64,000 nucleotides of DNA from Bufo bufo (taxonomy: Eukaryota; Chordata; Amphibia; Anura; Bufonidae). Position numbers and translations under genes: made by a program. The notes below the pieces were generated by a model. The model saw only the letters and a program-made list of their open reading frames with translations, searched no databases and was not told where the DNA came from. This document shows positions 1 through 12,433 of the stretch, piece after piece. The stretch is taken from contig NC_053389.1 of assembly GCF_905171765.1 (NCBI RefSeq), positions 216,510,624-216,574,623 on the forward strand, read 5' to 3'. How positions within the stretch are numbered: the first letter of the stretch is position 1; each line of letters begins with the position of its first letter.

Positions 1-110
1 CGTGGGACCCTGCGTAAGGTCCTTGCAGGCCAAAGCAACCAAAACCGGTGAGGAGTGGTAACGTATCCAAACAGCTCATAGTAGCTGAACTTAGACTATT
101 AAGTTTGATT

Positions 111-141
<31 letters not shown>

Positions 142-276
142 ACCTGTAAACCGGTTGATATTTTCCCCACAAAGTGGGAACATCTACGATTAAAACTCTA
201 TTCAACATCAAGTCACTATTTAGTCGACGTCAACATCGATTGTTCCATCTAAGAGACATTCCTGATGCATTATGCC
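1..276. other. Left flank with an (AT)n microsatellite
   Basis: There is no recognisable coding or element sequence here. A pure AT dinucleotide run lies at about 114-142. The stretch ends where the hAT terminus TAGGGATGAGCG begins. Confidence 0.6.
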
Positions 277-980
277 TAGGGATGAGCGAACCCGAACTGT
301 ATAGTTCGGGTTCGTACCGAATTTTGGGGTGTTCGTGACACGGACCCGAACATTTACGTAAAAGTCCGGGTTCGGTTTTCGGCGCTTTCTTGGCGCTTTT
401 TGAAAGGCTGCAAAGCAGCCAATCAACAAGCGTCATACTACTTGCCCCAAGAGGCCATCACAGCCATGCCTACTATTGGCATGGCTGTGATTGGCCAGTG
501 CAGCATGTGACCCAGCCTCTATTTAAGCTGGAGTCATGTAGCGCCGCACGTCACTCTGCTCTGATTAGTGTAGGGATAGGATGCAGCTGCTGCTGTTAAG
601 GCCAGATTAGGCAGGGATTTACTCATCAAAAACACTTACTGAAGTGATTGATCTACAGCTGTGTATCATTCAACTTCTGCTAGTTAATTGCTCACTGTTT
701 TTAGGCTGCCCAGAGCATTTTTCTGTCACTTTTTTCTGGGGTGATCGGCGGCCATTTAGTGTCTTGTGGTGCGCCAGCACAAGCTGCCACCAAGTTCATT
801 TAACCATCAATAGTGTGTTGTTTTTTTTTATATATCCTACATCAAGGGCTTGGCTGTGCTTGCTATTTTATTGAGGGGTGAAATACATTTGCCAAAATAG
901 CAGTACCCTAAATCTGGTGTTTCAGCTGTGGCTAGCCAATTGTAATACTGTCTGCTGTCTGGCAAAGGATATATTTTTTT

Positions 981-1496
981 CGCTACCGTGCATCTCCAAG
1001 TGTAATTCTGTCCGTAAAGGGATACCTGTCATCCATCCAGGGCCTAAATACTAGGCCTACAATTTATATTCAGCTAAATCCGAGGTTACTGCTGTGGCTG
1101 GTCAAGTTATTTAGTGTCCGTCAAAGCACAGTTTTTGTTCTGGGTTGAAATACAATTCCCAAATTAGCAATTCCCTAAATCAGTGGTTTCTGCTGTAGCA
1201 GGCCAAGTTTAAATCTATCCATAAAAGGGTATATTACATTAAAGGTGCTGATAGGGTCATTCTCAATAACTTCACACGCTACCGTGCATCTCCAAGTGTA
1301 ATTATGTCCGTAAAGGGATACCTGTCATCCATCCAGGGCCTAAATACTAGGCCTACAATTTATATTCAGCTAAATCCGAGGTTACTGCTGTGGTTGGTCA
1401 AGCTATTTAGTGTCCGTCAAAGCACAGTTTTTGTTCTGGGTTGAAATACAATTCCCAAATTAGCAATTCCCTAAATCAGTGGTTTCTGCTGTGCCT
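981..1496 (+). repeat. Direct repeat in the hAT leader, 296-bp offset
   Basis: About 215 bp starting CGCTACCGTGCATCTCC at 981 recur almost unchanged from 1277. Both copies lie upstream of the transposase start, so this is probably an internal duplication of the element's 5' untranslated region. Confidence 0.85.
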
Positions 1497-1622
1497 GTAT
1501 TAGTGTAATACGGTACCTAAATAGATAGCCAGATAGTGTTAGGTGCCTGTAAAAAAAGGCCTGAATTTGAATTCAATACATTGGGCCAAATAATTTTTTT
1601 CTTATTGTGGTGAACGGTAACA

Positions 1623-4436
1623 ATGAGGAAAACATCTAGTAAGGGACGCGGACATGGTCGTGGTGGTGTTAGTTGACCCTCTGGTGCTGGGAGAGGACGT
1701 GGCCGTTCTGCCACAGACACACGTCCTAGTGTACCAACTACCTCAGGTCCCAGTAGACGCCAGAATTTACAGCGAAATTTGGTGGGGCCCAATGCCGTTC
1801 TAAGGATGGTAAGGCCTGAGTAGGTACAGGCATTAGTCAATTGGGTGGCCGACAGTGGATCCAGCACGTTCACATTATCTCCCACCCAGTCTTCTGCAGA
1901 AAGCACTCAGATGGCGCCTGAAAACCAAGCCCATCAGTCTGTCACATCACCCCCATGCATATCAGGGAAACTGAGCCTCAAGTTATGCAGCAGTCTCTTA
2001 TGCTGTTTGAAGACTCTGCTGGCAGGGTTTCCCAAGGGCATCCACCTAGCCCTTCCCCAGGGGTGGAAGAGATAGAATGCACTAACGCACAACCACTTAT
2101 GTTTCCTAATGATGAGGACATGGGAATACCACCTCAGCACGTCTCTGATGATGACGAAACACAGGTGCCAACTGCTGCGTCTTTCTGCAGTGTGCAGACT
2201 GAACAGGAGGTCAGGGAGGAAGACTGGGTGGAAGACGATGCAGGGGACGATGAGGTCCTAGACCCCACATGGAATGAAGGTCGTGCCACTGACTTTCAGA
2301 ATTCGGAGGAAGAGGCAGTGGTGAGACCGAGACAACAGCGTAGCAAAAGAGGGAGCAGTGGGCAAAATCAGAACACCCGCCGCCAAGAGAGTCCGTCTGC
2401 TATTGGCCACCGCCATCTGGGACCCAGCACCCCAAAGGCAGCTTCAAGGAGTTCCCTGGCGTGGCAGTTCTTCAAACAATGTGCTGACGACAGGACCCGA
2501 GAGGTTTGCACGCTGTAACATCAGAGCCTAAAGCGAGGCATTATTGTTCTGAACCTTAGCACAATCTGCATGACCAGGCACCTGCATGCAAAGCATGAAC
2601 TGCAGTGGAGTAAACACCTTAAAAACAAGGAACTCACTCAGGCTCCCCCTGCTACCTCATCTGCTGCTGCCACCTCGGCCTCTTCCTTCACCTCTGGAGG
2701 AACGTTGGCACCTGCCGCCCAGCAAACAGAGGATGTACCACCAACACCACCACCACCTCTGTCACCAAGCATCTCAACCATGTCACACGGCAGCGTTCAG
2801 CTCTCCATCTCACAAACATTTGAGAGAAAGCGTAAATTCACACCTAGCCACCCTCGATCCCTGGCCCTGAATGCCAGCATTTCTAAACTACTGGCCTATG
2901 AAATGCTGTCATTCAGGCTGGTGGACACAGACAGCTTCAAACAGCTCATGTCGCTTGCTGTCCCACAGTATGTTGTTCCCAGCCGCCACTACTTCTCCAA
3001 GAGAGCCGTGCCTTCGCTGCACAACCACGTATCCGATAAAATCAAGTGTGCACTGCGCAACGCCATCTGTGGCAAGGTCCACCTAACCACAGATACGTGG
3101 ACCAGTGCGCCAAACAGCGAAGAGCTGTTTGGCGCACATCCTTCCGCCGCCAAGGATCGCAGGGCAACATTCTTTGCCTCCTGTTGCCTCCTCCTCCTAC
3201 TCTGCTTCCTCCTCCTCTTGTTCCACCTGCTCATCCAGTCAGCCACACACCTTCACCACCAACTTCAGCACAGCCCGGGGTAAACGTCAGCAGGCCATTC
3301 TGAAACTCATATGTTTGGGGGACAGGCCCCACACCGCACAGGAGTTGTGGTGGGGTATAGAACAACAGACCGACGAGTGGTTACTGCCGGTGAGACTCAA
3401 GCCTGGCCTGGTGGTGTGCGATAATGGGCGAAATCTCGTTGCAGCTCTGGGACTAGCCGGTTTGACGCACATCCCTTGCCTGGCGCATGTGCTGAATTTG
3501 GTGGTGCAGAAGTTCATTCACAACTACCTCGACATGTCAGAGCTGCTGCATAAAGTGTGGGCCGTCTGTGCGCGCTTCCGGCGTTCACATCCTGCCGCTG
3601 CTCGCCTGTCTGCGCTACAGCGTAACTTCGGCCTTCCCGCTCACCGCCTCATATGCGACGTGCCCACCAGGTGGAACTCCACCTTGCACATGCTGGACAG
3701 ACTGTGCGAGCAGCAGCAGACCATAGTGGAGTTTCAGCTGCAGCACGCACGGGTCAGTCGTACTGCGGAACAGCACCACTTCTCCACCAATGACTGGGCC
3801 TCCATGCGAGACCTGTGTGCCCTGTTGCGCTGTTTCGAGTACTCCACCAACATGGCCAGTGGCGATGACGCCGTTATCAGCGTTACAATACCACTTCTAT
3901 GTCTCCTTGAGAAAACACTTAGGGCGATGATGGAAGAGGAGGTGGCCCAGGAGGAGGAGGAGGAGGAAGAGGGGTCATTTTTAGCACTTTCAGGCCAGTC
4001 TCTTCGAAGTGACTCAGAGGGAGGTTTTTTGCAACAGCAGAGGCCAGGTACAAATTTGGCCAGCCAGGGCCCACTACTGGAGGACGAGGAGGAGGAGGAT
4101 GAGAAGGAGGAGGATGGGAATGAAGCCTGTTCACAGCGGGGTGGCATCCAACGCAGCTCGGGCCCATCACTGGTGCGTGGCTGGGGGGATACAGAGGACG
4201 CAGACGATACGCCTCCCACAGAGGACAGCTTGTCCTTACCTCTGGGCAGCCTGACACACATGAGCGACTACATTCTGCAGTGCCTGCGTAACGACTGCAG
4301 AGTTCCCCACATTTTAACGTGTGCTGACTACTGGGTGGCCACCCTGCTGGATCCCCGTTACAAAGACAATGTGCCGTCCTTAATTCCCTCACTGGAGCGT
4401 GATCGGAAGATGTACACTACAGGCGCATGCTGGTAG
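1623..4436 (+). pseudogene. hAT transposase (ZBED/BED-finger type), broken
   Basis: The reading starts at ATG 1623 with an arginine-glycine-rich N-terminus (KGRGHGRGG). It meets stops at 1674 and about 1821, then shifts frame near 1955 into an acidic, Glu/Asp-rich section. A BED zinc finger follows (AWQFFKQCADD ... MTRHLHAKHE), interrupted by TAA at 2516-2518 just where a zinc-binding cysteine is expected. Next come the RNase H-like segments: LTTDTWTS near 3085, then, after a frame change around 3280, KLICLGDRPHTAQELW, VVCDNGRN, HIPCLAHVLNLVV, CDVPTRWNSTLHML and LLDPRYKDN. The C-terminal hAT dimerisation domain is absent; the frame ends soon after LERDRKM. With at least three stops, two frameshifts and a lost C-terminus this cannot make transposase. 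Polyglutamate near 3950 and 4085 is coded by GAG/GAA runs. Confidence 0.9.
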
Positions 4437-6300
4437 ACGCGCTCCTGAGAGCATTCCCGACTGACGCCGGGGGACAAGTGGAAGCACAAGGCGAAGGCAG
4501 GGGAGGAGGAAGAGGTCACCAACGCAGCTGTGTCAGCGCCAGCACCTCAAAAGGCAGGGTTAGCATGGCCGACATGTGGAAAAGCTTTGTGACCTCGCCG
4601 CAACAACCGGTCCCAACTGCTGATATGGAGCACGGCAGGAGGCGTCATTACAGACAGACAGACACAGCCGCCTGTCCACAGCCAATGTGGACAAGCTCAC
4701 GTTCATTAAAATGAACCAGGCTTGGATCCCACAAGATTTGTCTGTACCTTGTGCAGAATAGACATTTATACCACCATCAAACATACATTCTTGTACTCAA
4801 GTCAAGTGCAATGATTCTTTGTTTTCTTTTTTTTTATTTGTCCCAATATTTTGGGGGCTACCTACCCCAATAAAAAATAAAAGAAAACATTGTTGGCTAC
4901 CTCCTCCTCCATTGCTGCCTCCACCTACAACACCACATTCACCGCCTCCTCAACCTCCGACTCCATATCCACCTCCTTCTCTGAGTTGCAGGTTAATAAT
5001 TTGTAATTTTTAGATATTTTATTTCATTTTAAGTTATTTCCCTATCCACATTTGTTTGCAGAGCAGTTGCCATGCTCTTAAGCACATTTTGCTGCCTTTT
5101 ACATCCCTCTAGCCTTTTCAAGGACTATTTTAGAGCCATTTTAATGCAAAAAAGTGCCAATTTTAGTGCCCTAAATTGAAAAAATTCTTATTTTCAATTG
5201 TCGGGTGACATTTCGCCATTTTTGGCGTATACATACCCCTGCTGTGCCTAGGTGACAGGGGCCTAAATCTCTCAAAATCCTCTGTTGTATTGCTGGGTGA
5301 CATGAACCCCCTTTTGCCGTGAATAAACCCCTGCTGTGCCTGGGTGACAGGGGCCTCAATCTCTCAAAATCCTCTGTTGTATTGCTGGGTGACAAGAACC
5401 CCCTTTTGCCGTGAATGAACCCCTGCTGTGCCTGGGTGACAGGGGCCTAAATCTCTCAAAATCCTCTGTTCTATTGCTGGGTGACATGAACCCCCTTTTG
5501 CCGTGAATGAACCCCTGCTTTGCATTGCTGACAGGGAACAAAATTTTGTGAAAACATCTGTTACTGATCGGAAGATGCGCGACTACAAGGGCACGCTGAT
5601 GATAGCATTCCCACCTGATAGCGGGGGCACAGTGGAAGCACAAGGCGAAGGCAGAGGAGGAGGAAGAGGTCGCCAACGCAGCTGGGGCACCACCAGCACC
5701 TGAGAAGGCAGGGTTAGCATGGCCAAAATGTGGAAAAGCTTTGTCAGCCTTGGAGGTGCTGACCTGCCCTGCAGCCAGTGTATAGTGTGAACGTGTGTTT
5801 AGCACGGCAGAGAGCATTTTCACAGGCCGCAGCCAATGTGGACAAGCTTACGTTTATTAAAATGAACCAGGCATGGATCCCACAGGACTTGTCTGTACCT
5901 TGTGCAGAATAGACATTTATACCAGCCTCAACCATCCATTCTTGTACTCAAATGACCCCTTATTCTTTGTTTTAATTTGTTATATGTCCCAATATTTTGG
6001 GGGATACTCCAATTTAAAAAAAAAAATAACACAAATCAGTGTTGGCTACCTATTCCTCCTTCACCGCCGCTTCCACCTACACCGCCACATCAACCTACAC
6101 CGCCACATACACCCATCCACCGCCTCCTCAACCTCCTACTCCAAGATCCAGATTGTTATTTTAAATTTTTCTGTATTTTATGTTATTTTAAGTCATTTCC
6201 CTATCCACATTTGTTTGCAGAACAGTTGCCATGCTCTTAAGCACATTTTGATGCCGTTCAGCCCTCTAGCCCTTTCCAGGACTATTTTAGAGCCATTTTA
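4395..6300 (+). repeat. Duplicated 3' segment of the hAT element
   Basis: The stretch from GATCGGAAGATG near 4400 to about 5125 (ending ...TTTTAGAGCCATTTTA) recurs from about 5568 to 6300 with moderate divergence. Both copies contain GTGGAAGCACAAGGCGAAGG, AATGTGGACAAGCT and a C/A-rich CACCGCC stretch. The second copy carries the real right terminus, so this is an internal duplication in the element's tail. Confidence 0.85.
5236..5540 (+). repeat. 92-bp minisatellite between the duplicated hAT tails
   Basis: Units beginning CCCCTGCTGTGCC start at 5236, 5328, 5420 and, more diverged, 5512, giving a 92-bp period. Each contains TCTCAAAATCCTCTGTT and ACCCCCTTTTGCCGTGAAT. Confidence 0.85.
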
Positions 6301-6431
6301 TTGCCCAAAAGTTCGGGTCCCCATTGACTTCAATGGGGTTTGGGGTCAAGTTCGGGTCCCGAACCCGAACTTTTTTTTCAAGTTCGGCCGAACCTGCCAA
6401 ACCCGAACATCCAGGTGTCCGCTCAACTCTA

Positions 6432-8634
6432 CCCTCAAGGTATTCAAAACTGATTTTACAAACTTTGGTAACCCTTTATGTGTTCCACAAGAATTAAAGG
6501 AAAATGTAGCTGAAATTTCAGAATTTCACTTTTTGGAAGATTTTCCATTTTAAACGATTTTTTCTGCTAACAAAGTAAAGGTTAAGAGCCAAACAAAATA
6601 TTTATTACCCTGATTCTGTAGTTTACAGAAACACCCCATATGTGGTTGTAAACTGCTGTACGGGCACACGGTAGGGCGCAGAAGGAAAGGAACGCTATAT
6701 GGTTTTTGGAAGGCAGATTTCACCGGGATTATTTTAAGTTGCCATGTCACATTTGAAGACCCCATGATGCACCCCTAGAGTAGAAACTCCCAAAAAGTGA
6801 CCCTATTTTGGAAACTGCGGGATAAGGTGGCAGTTTTGTTGGTACTATTTTAGGGTACATATGATTTATTTTTTTTGCTCTATATTACACTTTTTGCGAG
6901 GCAAGGTAACAATAAATAGCTTTTTTTGGCACCGTTTTTATTTTTTGTTATTTACAATGTTCACCTGAGGGATTAGATCATGTGGTATTTTTTATAGAGC
7001 AGGTTGTTACTGATGCAACAATATGAAACATGACTTTGTGTCTCCATATTCGGAAAGCCATATATTTTTTTATTTTTTTGGGCGACTTTCATATGTAGGG
7101 GCAAATTTTTTTTGGTATGAGATGATGGTTTGATTAGTACTATTTTAGGGTGCATATGACTTTTTGATCGCTTGGTATTACACTAATTGTGATGTAAGGC
7201 TTCGACAAAAAATTGCTTTTTTGACACACTTTTTATTTTTTTACATTTTTTTTCACCTGAGGGGTTAGGTCATGTGATATTTTTATACAGCAGGTTCTTA
7301 CGGACGTGGATATACCTAATATATATATTTATTTTTTTATTTAGGTTTTACACAATAACAGCATTTTTGAAACAAAAAAAATCATGTTTTAGTGTCTCCA
7401 TATTCTGAAAGCCATATATTTTTTTATTTTTTAGGCGATTGTCTTAGGTAGGGTCTCATTTTTTGCGGGATGAGATGACGGTTTGATTGGCACTATTTTG
7501 GGGTACATATGACTTTTTGATCACTTGCTATTACACTTTTTGTGATATAAGGTGACAAAAAATGTCTTTTTTATTTTATCTTTTTTTACGGTGTTCATCT
7601 GAGGGGTTAGGTCATGTGGTATTTTTATAGAGCAGGTTGTTACGGACGCGGTGATACCTAATATGTCTACTTTTTTTTTTTTTTTACATTTAACACAATA
7701 AAAGCATTTTTCAAAAAAAACATATTTTAGTGTCTCCATAGTCTGAGAGCCATAGTTTTTTTTTTGAGGTAGAGGCTCATTTTTTGTGGGATGGGGTGAT
7801 GGTTAGATTAGTACTATTCTGGGGGGCATCCACCTTTTTGATCGCTTGGTGTTGTACTTTTAAACATGTAAAAAAAAAAATTACCACAGTTTTTTTTTTA
7901 TGATGTTCATCTGAGGTGGTTAGGTCATGTGATATTTTAATAAAGCTGGTCGATACGGATGCGGTGATATCTAATATGTCTACTTTTATTATTTTCCCTA
8001 TTTAAAAAATATATAATTTTTTGTTTATTTTGGGAAAAGTACGCTTTTTTTTTTTACTTGAAACTTTTTATTTTTTATTGTATTGTATTTTTTTCACTTT
8101 TTTTTTACTTTTTATATTTGTCCCACTGTGGGACTTCACCTTTTCAGGGTTTGATCCCTGTTTCAATTCAGTACAATACATTATGTATTGTACTGAATTG
8201 AACTGTCAGCGTCTTACACAGTGAGACGCTGACAGTTGCCTAGGAGACCCAGCCCTCAGGCTGGATCTCCTGGGCTTCTGTAGCTGGCAGGCTTCGATGC
8301 CTGTGGAAGGCCTCGGGGCTGCCATCAGCCCCCTGTCAGCGCAGCGCGGGGGGGCCGATGGAATCAGAGGGAGCCCCCTCCCTCTGTAAACCCTGCATGT
8401 GCCGCGGTCAGCGCTGACCGTGGCATGTGAAAGTGTTAATCCACTGGTATCACTGAATACAGCGATGCTGGTGGATGCAGCAGGGGCCCGGCTATCAGTA
8501 ACAGCCGGTCCCGTGCTGCGGATCGGGCAGATGCAGCTCCTGCACCTGCCCGATCACATCACATACATGCACGTGGGAATGCGGTAAGGCACCACATTCC
8601 CCCACGTACATGTACTTGATATTGCGGGAAGGGG
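6432..8634 (-). mobile_element. piggyBac-like non-autonomous repeat, left end missing
   Basis: The right end, read in reverse, is TTAA then CCCCTTCCCG, like the terminus at 39770. The interior is A/T-rich with about four diverged units of 200-280 bp, each containing TTAGGTCATGTG, AGCAGGTTGTTACGGACG, GATACCTAATATGT and TGATCGCTTGGTATTACAC. The same units recur inverted at 18600-19198. The left portion (ACCCTCAAGGTATTC, GACCCTATTTTGG) resembles the noncoding half of the 47190-56230 piggyBac. I see no coding sequence. The left terminus is absent at the junction with the hAT element. Confidence 0.65.
8164..8424. other. Series of subterminal hairpins
   Basis: Consecutive inverted repeats lie near the TTAA end. 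At 8164-8200 there is a perfect 17-bp stem around TTA. At 8201-8237 there is a perfect 14-bp stem around a 9-base loop. An imperfect stem spans 8238-8275, a GGGGCTG/CAGCCCC stem lies near 8315, and a near-perfect palindrome spans 8401-8424. Confidence 0.9.
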
Positions 8635-8638
8635 TTAA

Positions 8639-9017
8639 AGGGGTTGTCTCATCTCAGACAATGGGGGTATATCGCTAGGATATGCCCCCATCGTCTTACA
8701 GGTGTTGGTTCCACCACTGGGATCCGCACCTAACTCCTAAATGGAGCCCCGCAAAGTGGTGGTTGGAGGACTCTCGTCCGGCCACCACCAAGCACTCTCC
8801 CCATAGAAGTGAATAGGAGCGCATCGCGCATGACCGGCGACCGCTCCCTTTCACTTCTATGGGCCGACAGAAATAGGCGAGCCAGCTCTTGACTTTTTTT
8901 GGTGGCCCCGTAGAAAAGAATGGAGGGCGGCTGCGCATGCACATTGCACCCTCCACCACTTTCGGGGCTCTGTTCTCTATAGAGATATGCCCTCATTCTC
9001 TTAGATGAGACACCCCT
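8639..9017. mobile_element. TTAA-flanked MITE, 379 bp
   Basis: TTAA stands at 8635-8638 and 9018-9021. Terminal inverted repeats are AGGGGTTGTCTCATCT and, in reverse, AGGGGTGTCTCATCT. The TTAA duplication points to piggyBac-type (or Kolobok-type) mobilisation. There is no coding capacity. It abuts the piggyBac-like repeat and shares its TTAA. Confidence 0.85.
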
Positions 9018-9021
9018 TTAA

Positions 9022-10308
9022 TATTCATGCTCTCTGCCCTGAGCAACGTCCTCAGCCCTCTGCACTAATGTGACGGCCCTAGCTGTCTACTGATTGAACA
9101 ACATAGCTGTCACTCAGAGCAGAGGGGAGGGGTTGTGGAAATATTTAGTGCAGAGAGCCAAGACATTTAACAAAACGTACGAATGCTCATTCCTTAAAGT
9201 TGACCGTGCCGTCGATCGCCCGACTATCAAACACTCATTTGTTTTGCTAATCCGATCATTTATGTGGCATAAAAAAAATCATCTGTCAGCAGCACATCGC
9301 CCTGTGTAAATAGACATGCTGCTGAGAATTAAACTCCATGGGGACGAACAATGGTATTAAAAATTCTCCCATCCCCATACAGTCCGGAAGATGTAAAGGC
9401 AGCTCACAAGAGTGCAATGATCGAGATCATGATTGTATGATATTGGCCTGTGTAAATGGTCTGAAAGGCTAGCTAGGTTTCATACATTCTGCCATATCTA
9501 TGCCCCAATTAGGGCTGGCAGCGGTTTGTAAATTCCCGGACAGTCCATAAAAACTGTAGCAGGTTATTGTGCCTTTAACTGTCATCATTTTACCTCTCAC
9601 ATTACATGCTGGTAAAAATTGCTACTGATTCCCATGAAGAAATGCACACATTTATAGTATTAAGAAACATAAATATCACTATGTATCAAGGAGGGTTAAT
9701 GTAATCAATTCACCTTTACATATTCAATTTAGTAGCGCTTCCACCTGATGATATTACCTACATCTGGGGGTGCCATTGTGCACTGAAGTGACTCATTTTA
9801 CCATCTACTATATTGTCTGTGTACTACATGAGTGGTCCCCTGAAGAACCGGCTAAACAGTCGGGGAAACGTGTCAGGACACCCTAGAGGGACATCATAGG
9901 AATCAGTGTGGGTTTAGCCACCAAAAGGTGGGGTCGCTCCTTTCGTGGCGTGTGCTCTGCCTGTAGGCAGGGAGAGTATTAGGGATATCGGAGGGACAGT
10001 TGGTGCCCTATCTCTCTCTTCCTGGCATAACCATCAGCCGCATCAATTTGTACCTGAAGTTGACCCCTCTCTCTCACCACTAGAAGGTTGTAAGTAGGAT
10101 TGGACCAAACATTATATTGTGGTTGTCCCCAATGAATTGACTATGTTTTGTGCTGTGGAATTATGCATTGAGATTAATTTAGTTAATTTTGGGGGGTTTT
10201 GTACTTGATTTTGTAATAATAGAGAGTAAAAGTTATGTTTTAAATGAGGGAATTATTTATTACGGTGAATTATAAAGAAACATAGTCAACTTTACTTTTT
10301 AATGCAGC
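9022..10308. other. Unassigned sequence without a gene
   Basis: No open frame of interest and no terminal repeats were recognised. The only notable structure is the hairpin at 9837-9873. Composition is ordinary and A/T-rich toward 10140-10300. Confidence 0.5.
9837..9873 (+). other. Hairpin followed by GAAACGTGT
   Basis: CCCCTGAAGAACCGGCT, loop AAAC, then AGTCGGG and GAAACGTGT. The same arrangement with different stem bases occurs at 39338-39371 and, reversed, at 61388-61425. Function unknown. Confidence 0.6.
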
Positions 10309-10311
10309 TGA

Positions 10312-11374
10312 GGCTACTTTCACATCAGCGTTTTCCTTTCCGCTATTGGGATCCGTCATAGGATCTCAATACCAGAGGAAAACGCTTCCATTTTGTCCCT
10401 ATTAATTGTCAATGGGAACAAAACTGAACTGAACAGAACGGAGTGCAGCAGAATGCACAGTGTTCCATTCAGTTGCTGTCACGGACGCACGGACAGGTGG
10501 CAGGAGATCGGTGAGACTGGCAACACGTGGTTTGATCTGACAGGTTTTCCCTGTGGATCAATAGGCATCTGTGTTGTTTCTGGTAATGGCCACACCCCTT
10601 GCCTCAGGTGTTGCTAATGTGGTAATTTAACCTTCCTTATTTATTGGTGCTTCTCCCACAATGCTGTACGGTTTATAGCTTCAGTTTCAGTTGTGGATTG
10701 CTGGTGTGTGGATCTCGGCGGAGTTCCTGGTGCTTCCATAGTCCCTTTAAAGTGAAGTCTTTCCTTTCCCTTTTGTATTTTGCTTGGGTTCTGTGTGTTG
10801 CATTCCCTATTGATTGTATTAGGCCTGAAGGAGACTCCTATTCGTCCTTCCTTTTGGAGGAACAGGTAGTCTCGTCCCTGCCATTAGTACCAGGGTCCTA
10901 TAGGGTTAGATAGGACTCTAGGTATTCCTGCGTATGAACATACCTACCTCTGGGGTCTGTTCATACTAATAGTCAGTCAGGATTTTGGTTAGGGTTTTAC
11001 TAGGAGGTGTCCATTTCCTTCCCTAGTTCTCAGGCCTGATTCCCTGTTCCCCCTTTCCCTCTTATGCTTGGTGTGGTGTTTCCCTCCCACACCGAAGCAA
11101 GCAGCGTTTTTGAGTGTCATGGGATGCAGAGCAAGACGGAACCAGCATGAAACACAATGTAAGTCAATGATGCGAGGTCCGTTTTCAACACACACAAAAG
11201 AAAACTGAAAACCCATTGACTTACTATGGTTTTAGTGCCAGATCCCTCATGGCTATTTTAGCAATAATACAACCGGATCCATTCATAACAGATGCAGACA
11301 GTTGTATTACCATGACGGAAGCGTTTTTGCTGATCCATGCTGGATCCAGCAAAAACGCAGATGTGAAAGTAGCC
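10312..11374. mobile_element. Harbinger-type non-autonomous element with TGA duplication
   Basis: The termini GGCTACTTTCACATCAGCG and, in reverse, GGCTACTTTCACATCTGCG are flanked by TGA at 10309-10311 and 11375-11377. A 3-bp duplication with this type of end fits PIF/Harbinger. The interior is interrupted by unrelated sequence at about 10480-11100. Confidence 0.85.
10480..11100. other. Unclassified insertion inside the Harbinger element
   Basis: Pyrimidine-rich, promoter- or LTR-like sequence beginning near TGTCACGGACG and ending near ACACCGAAGC separates the two halves of the MITE. I could not find a matching target duplication or a coding frame. A solo LTR is possible but unproven. Confidence 0.35.
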
Positions 11375-11459
11375 TGAGTTAAAGATTTTCCTGGTGTATG
11401 TGGAGAGCTGAATGTTGATCCCAGTTGTTGTGTGACCTTAACTGAAGGGAACACCCTAG

Positions 11460-11924
11460 GGCCCCTTTCACACAAGCGAGTTTTCCCGCGCCGGTGCAAT
11501 GCATGACATGAATGCATAGCACCCGGACTTAATCCTGACCCATTCATTTCAACGGGTCTGTGTACATGAGCGTTGTTTTTCACGCATCAGTTCTGCGTTG
11601 CGTGAAAAACGCAGAATATAGAACATGCTGCCCTGGCCCCATAGAAGTCAATAGGGCTTTAGTGAAAAACGCATTGCATCAGGATGCAAATCCGGATGCA
11701 ATGCCTTTTTCACTGATGGTTGCTTAGAGATATTGTTTGTAAACCTTCAGTTTTTTTTATCATGCGCGTGAAAAACGCATCAAAATGCATTGCACTTGCA
11801 CAGAAAAAACTGAATGCAATCGCAGACAAAACTGACAGAACTTGCTTGCAAAATGGTGCGAGTTTCACTGAATGCACCCTGAAAGCAATCAAAGCCAATC
11901 CGTATCGTTCGTGTGAAAGAGGCC
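11460..11924. mobile_element. Harbinger-type MITE
   Basis: Ends GGCCCCTTTCACACAAGCG and, in reverse, GGCCTCTTTCACACGAACG. The right flank is TTA (11925-11927) and the left flank TAG, so the duplication is imperfect. The interior has palindromic CGTGAAAAACGCA and CCATAGAAGTCAATAGGG motifs typical of the group. Confidence 0.8.
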
Positions 11925-11927
11925 TTA

Positions 11928-12430
11928 GGGTACTTTCACACTAGCGTTATTCTTTTCTGGCACTGACTTCCGTCCTAGGGGCTCAATACCAGAAAAGAAC
12001 TGATCAGTTTTATCCTAATGCATTCTGAATCAGTCTTTTTGCCTTTTCAGGACAGAGATAATACCGCCACATGCTGTGGTTTTATCTCCGTCCAAAATTC
12101 CAGAACACTTGTCGGAATGCCGTATACAACATTTTTTCCCATTGACATGCATTAATGCCGGATTCCCGAGTGTTCCGGCCAAACGGATCAGTTTTTGTGG
12201 TCTGCGCATGCTCACACCGCAAAAAATTTGAAAAAAATAAATGCCAGATCTGTTTTTCCTGATGACACCGGAGAGACGGATCCGGCATTTCAATGCATTT
12301 GTCAGACGGATCAGGATCCTGATCCGTCTGACAAATGCCATCAGTTTGCATGCGTTTTGATGGATCCGGCAGGCAGTTCCAGTGACGGAACTGTATGCCA
12401 GAATCCTCTGCCACAAGTGTGAAAGTACCA
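11928..12430. mobile_element. Harbinger-type MITE with TTA duplication
   Basis: Ends GGGTACTTTCACACTAGCG and, in reverse, TGGTACTTTCACACTTGTG, flanked by TTA at 11925-11927 and 12431-12433. Both TTAs are shared with the neighbouring MITEs. A long palindrome containing GATCAGGATCCTGATC lies at about 12300-12340. Confidence 0.85.
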
Positions 12431-12433
12431 TTA

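Larger units (their letters stand above)
277..6431 (+). mobile_element. hAT element with a ZBED-type transposase, degenerate
   Basis: The termini are inverted: TAGGGATGAGCGAACCCG at the left, and the right end read in reverse begins TAGAGTTGAGCGGAC. Both subterminal regions are rich in the palindromic GTTCGGGTTCG motif. Between them lie a 5' leader with a 296-bp direct repeat, a broken transposase gene, and a 3' region that is partly duplicated. Such elements cut and paste by a DDE transposase and normally duplicate 8 bp of target. Here the flanks (attatgcc and ccctcaag) do not match, so the flanks have decayed or recombined. The right flank joins piggyBac-like repeat DNA directly. Confidence 0.85.

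Noticed and set aside
3734..4392. Long antisense open frames rich in serine and proline opposite the hAT gene
   Set aside because: They are the complement of Glu-rich GAG/GAA repeats in the sense frame and carry no independent motif.
10480..11100. Possible solo LTR beginning TGTCACGGACG
   Set aside because: No matching end, no target duplication and no internal retroelement genes could be found; left as unclassified.
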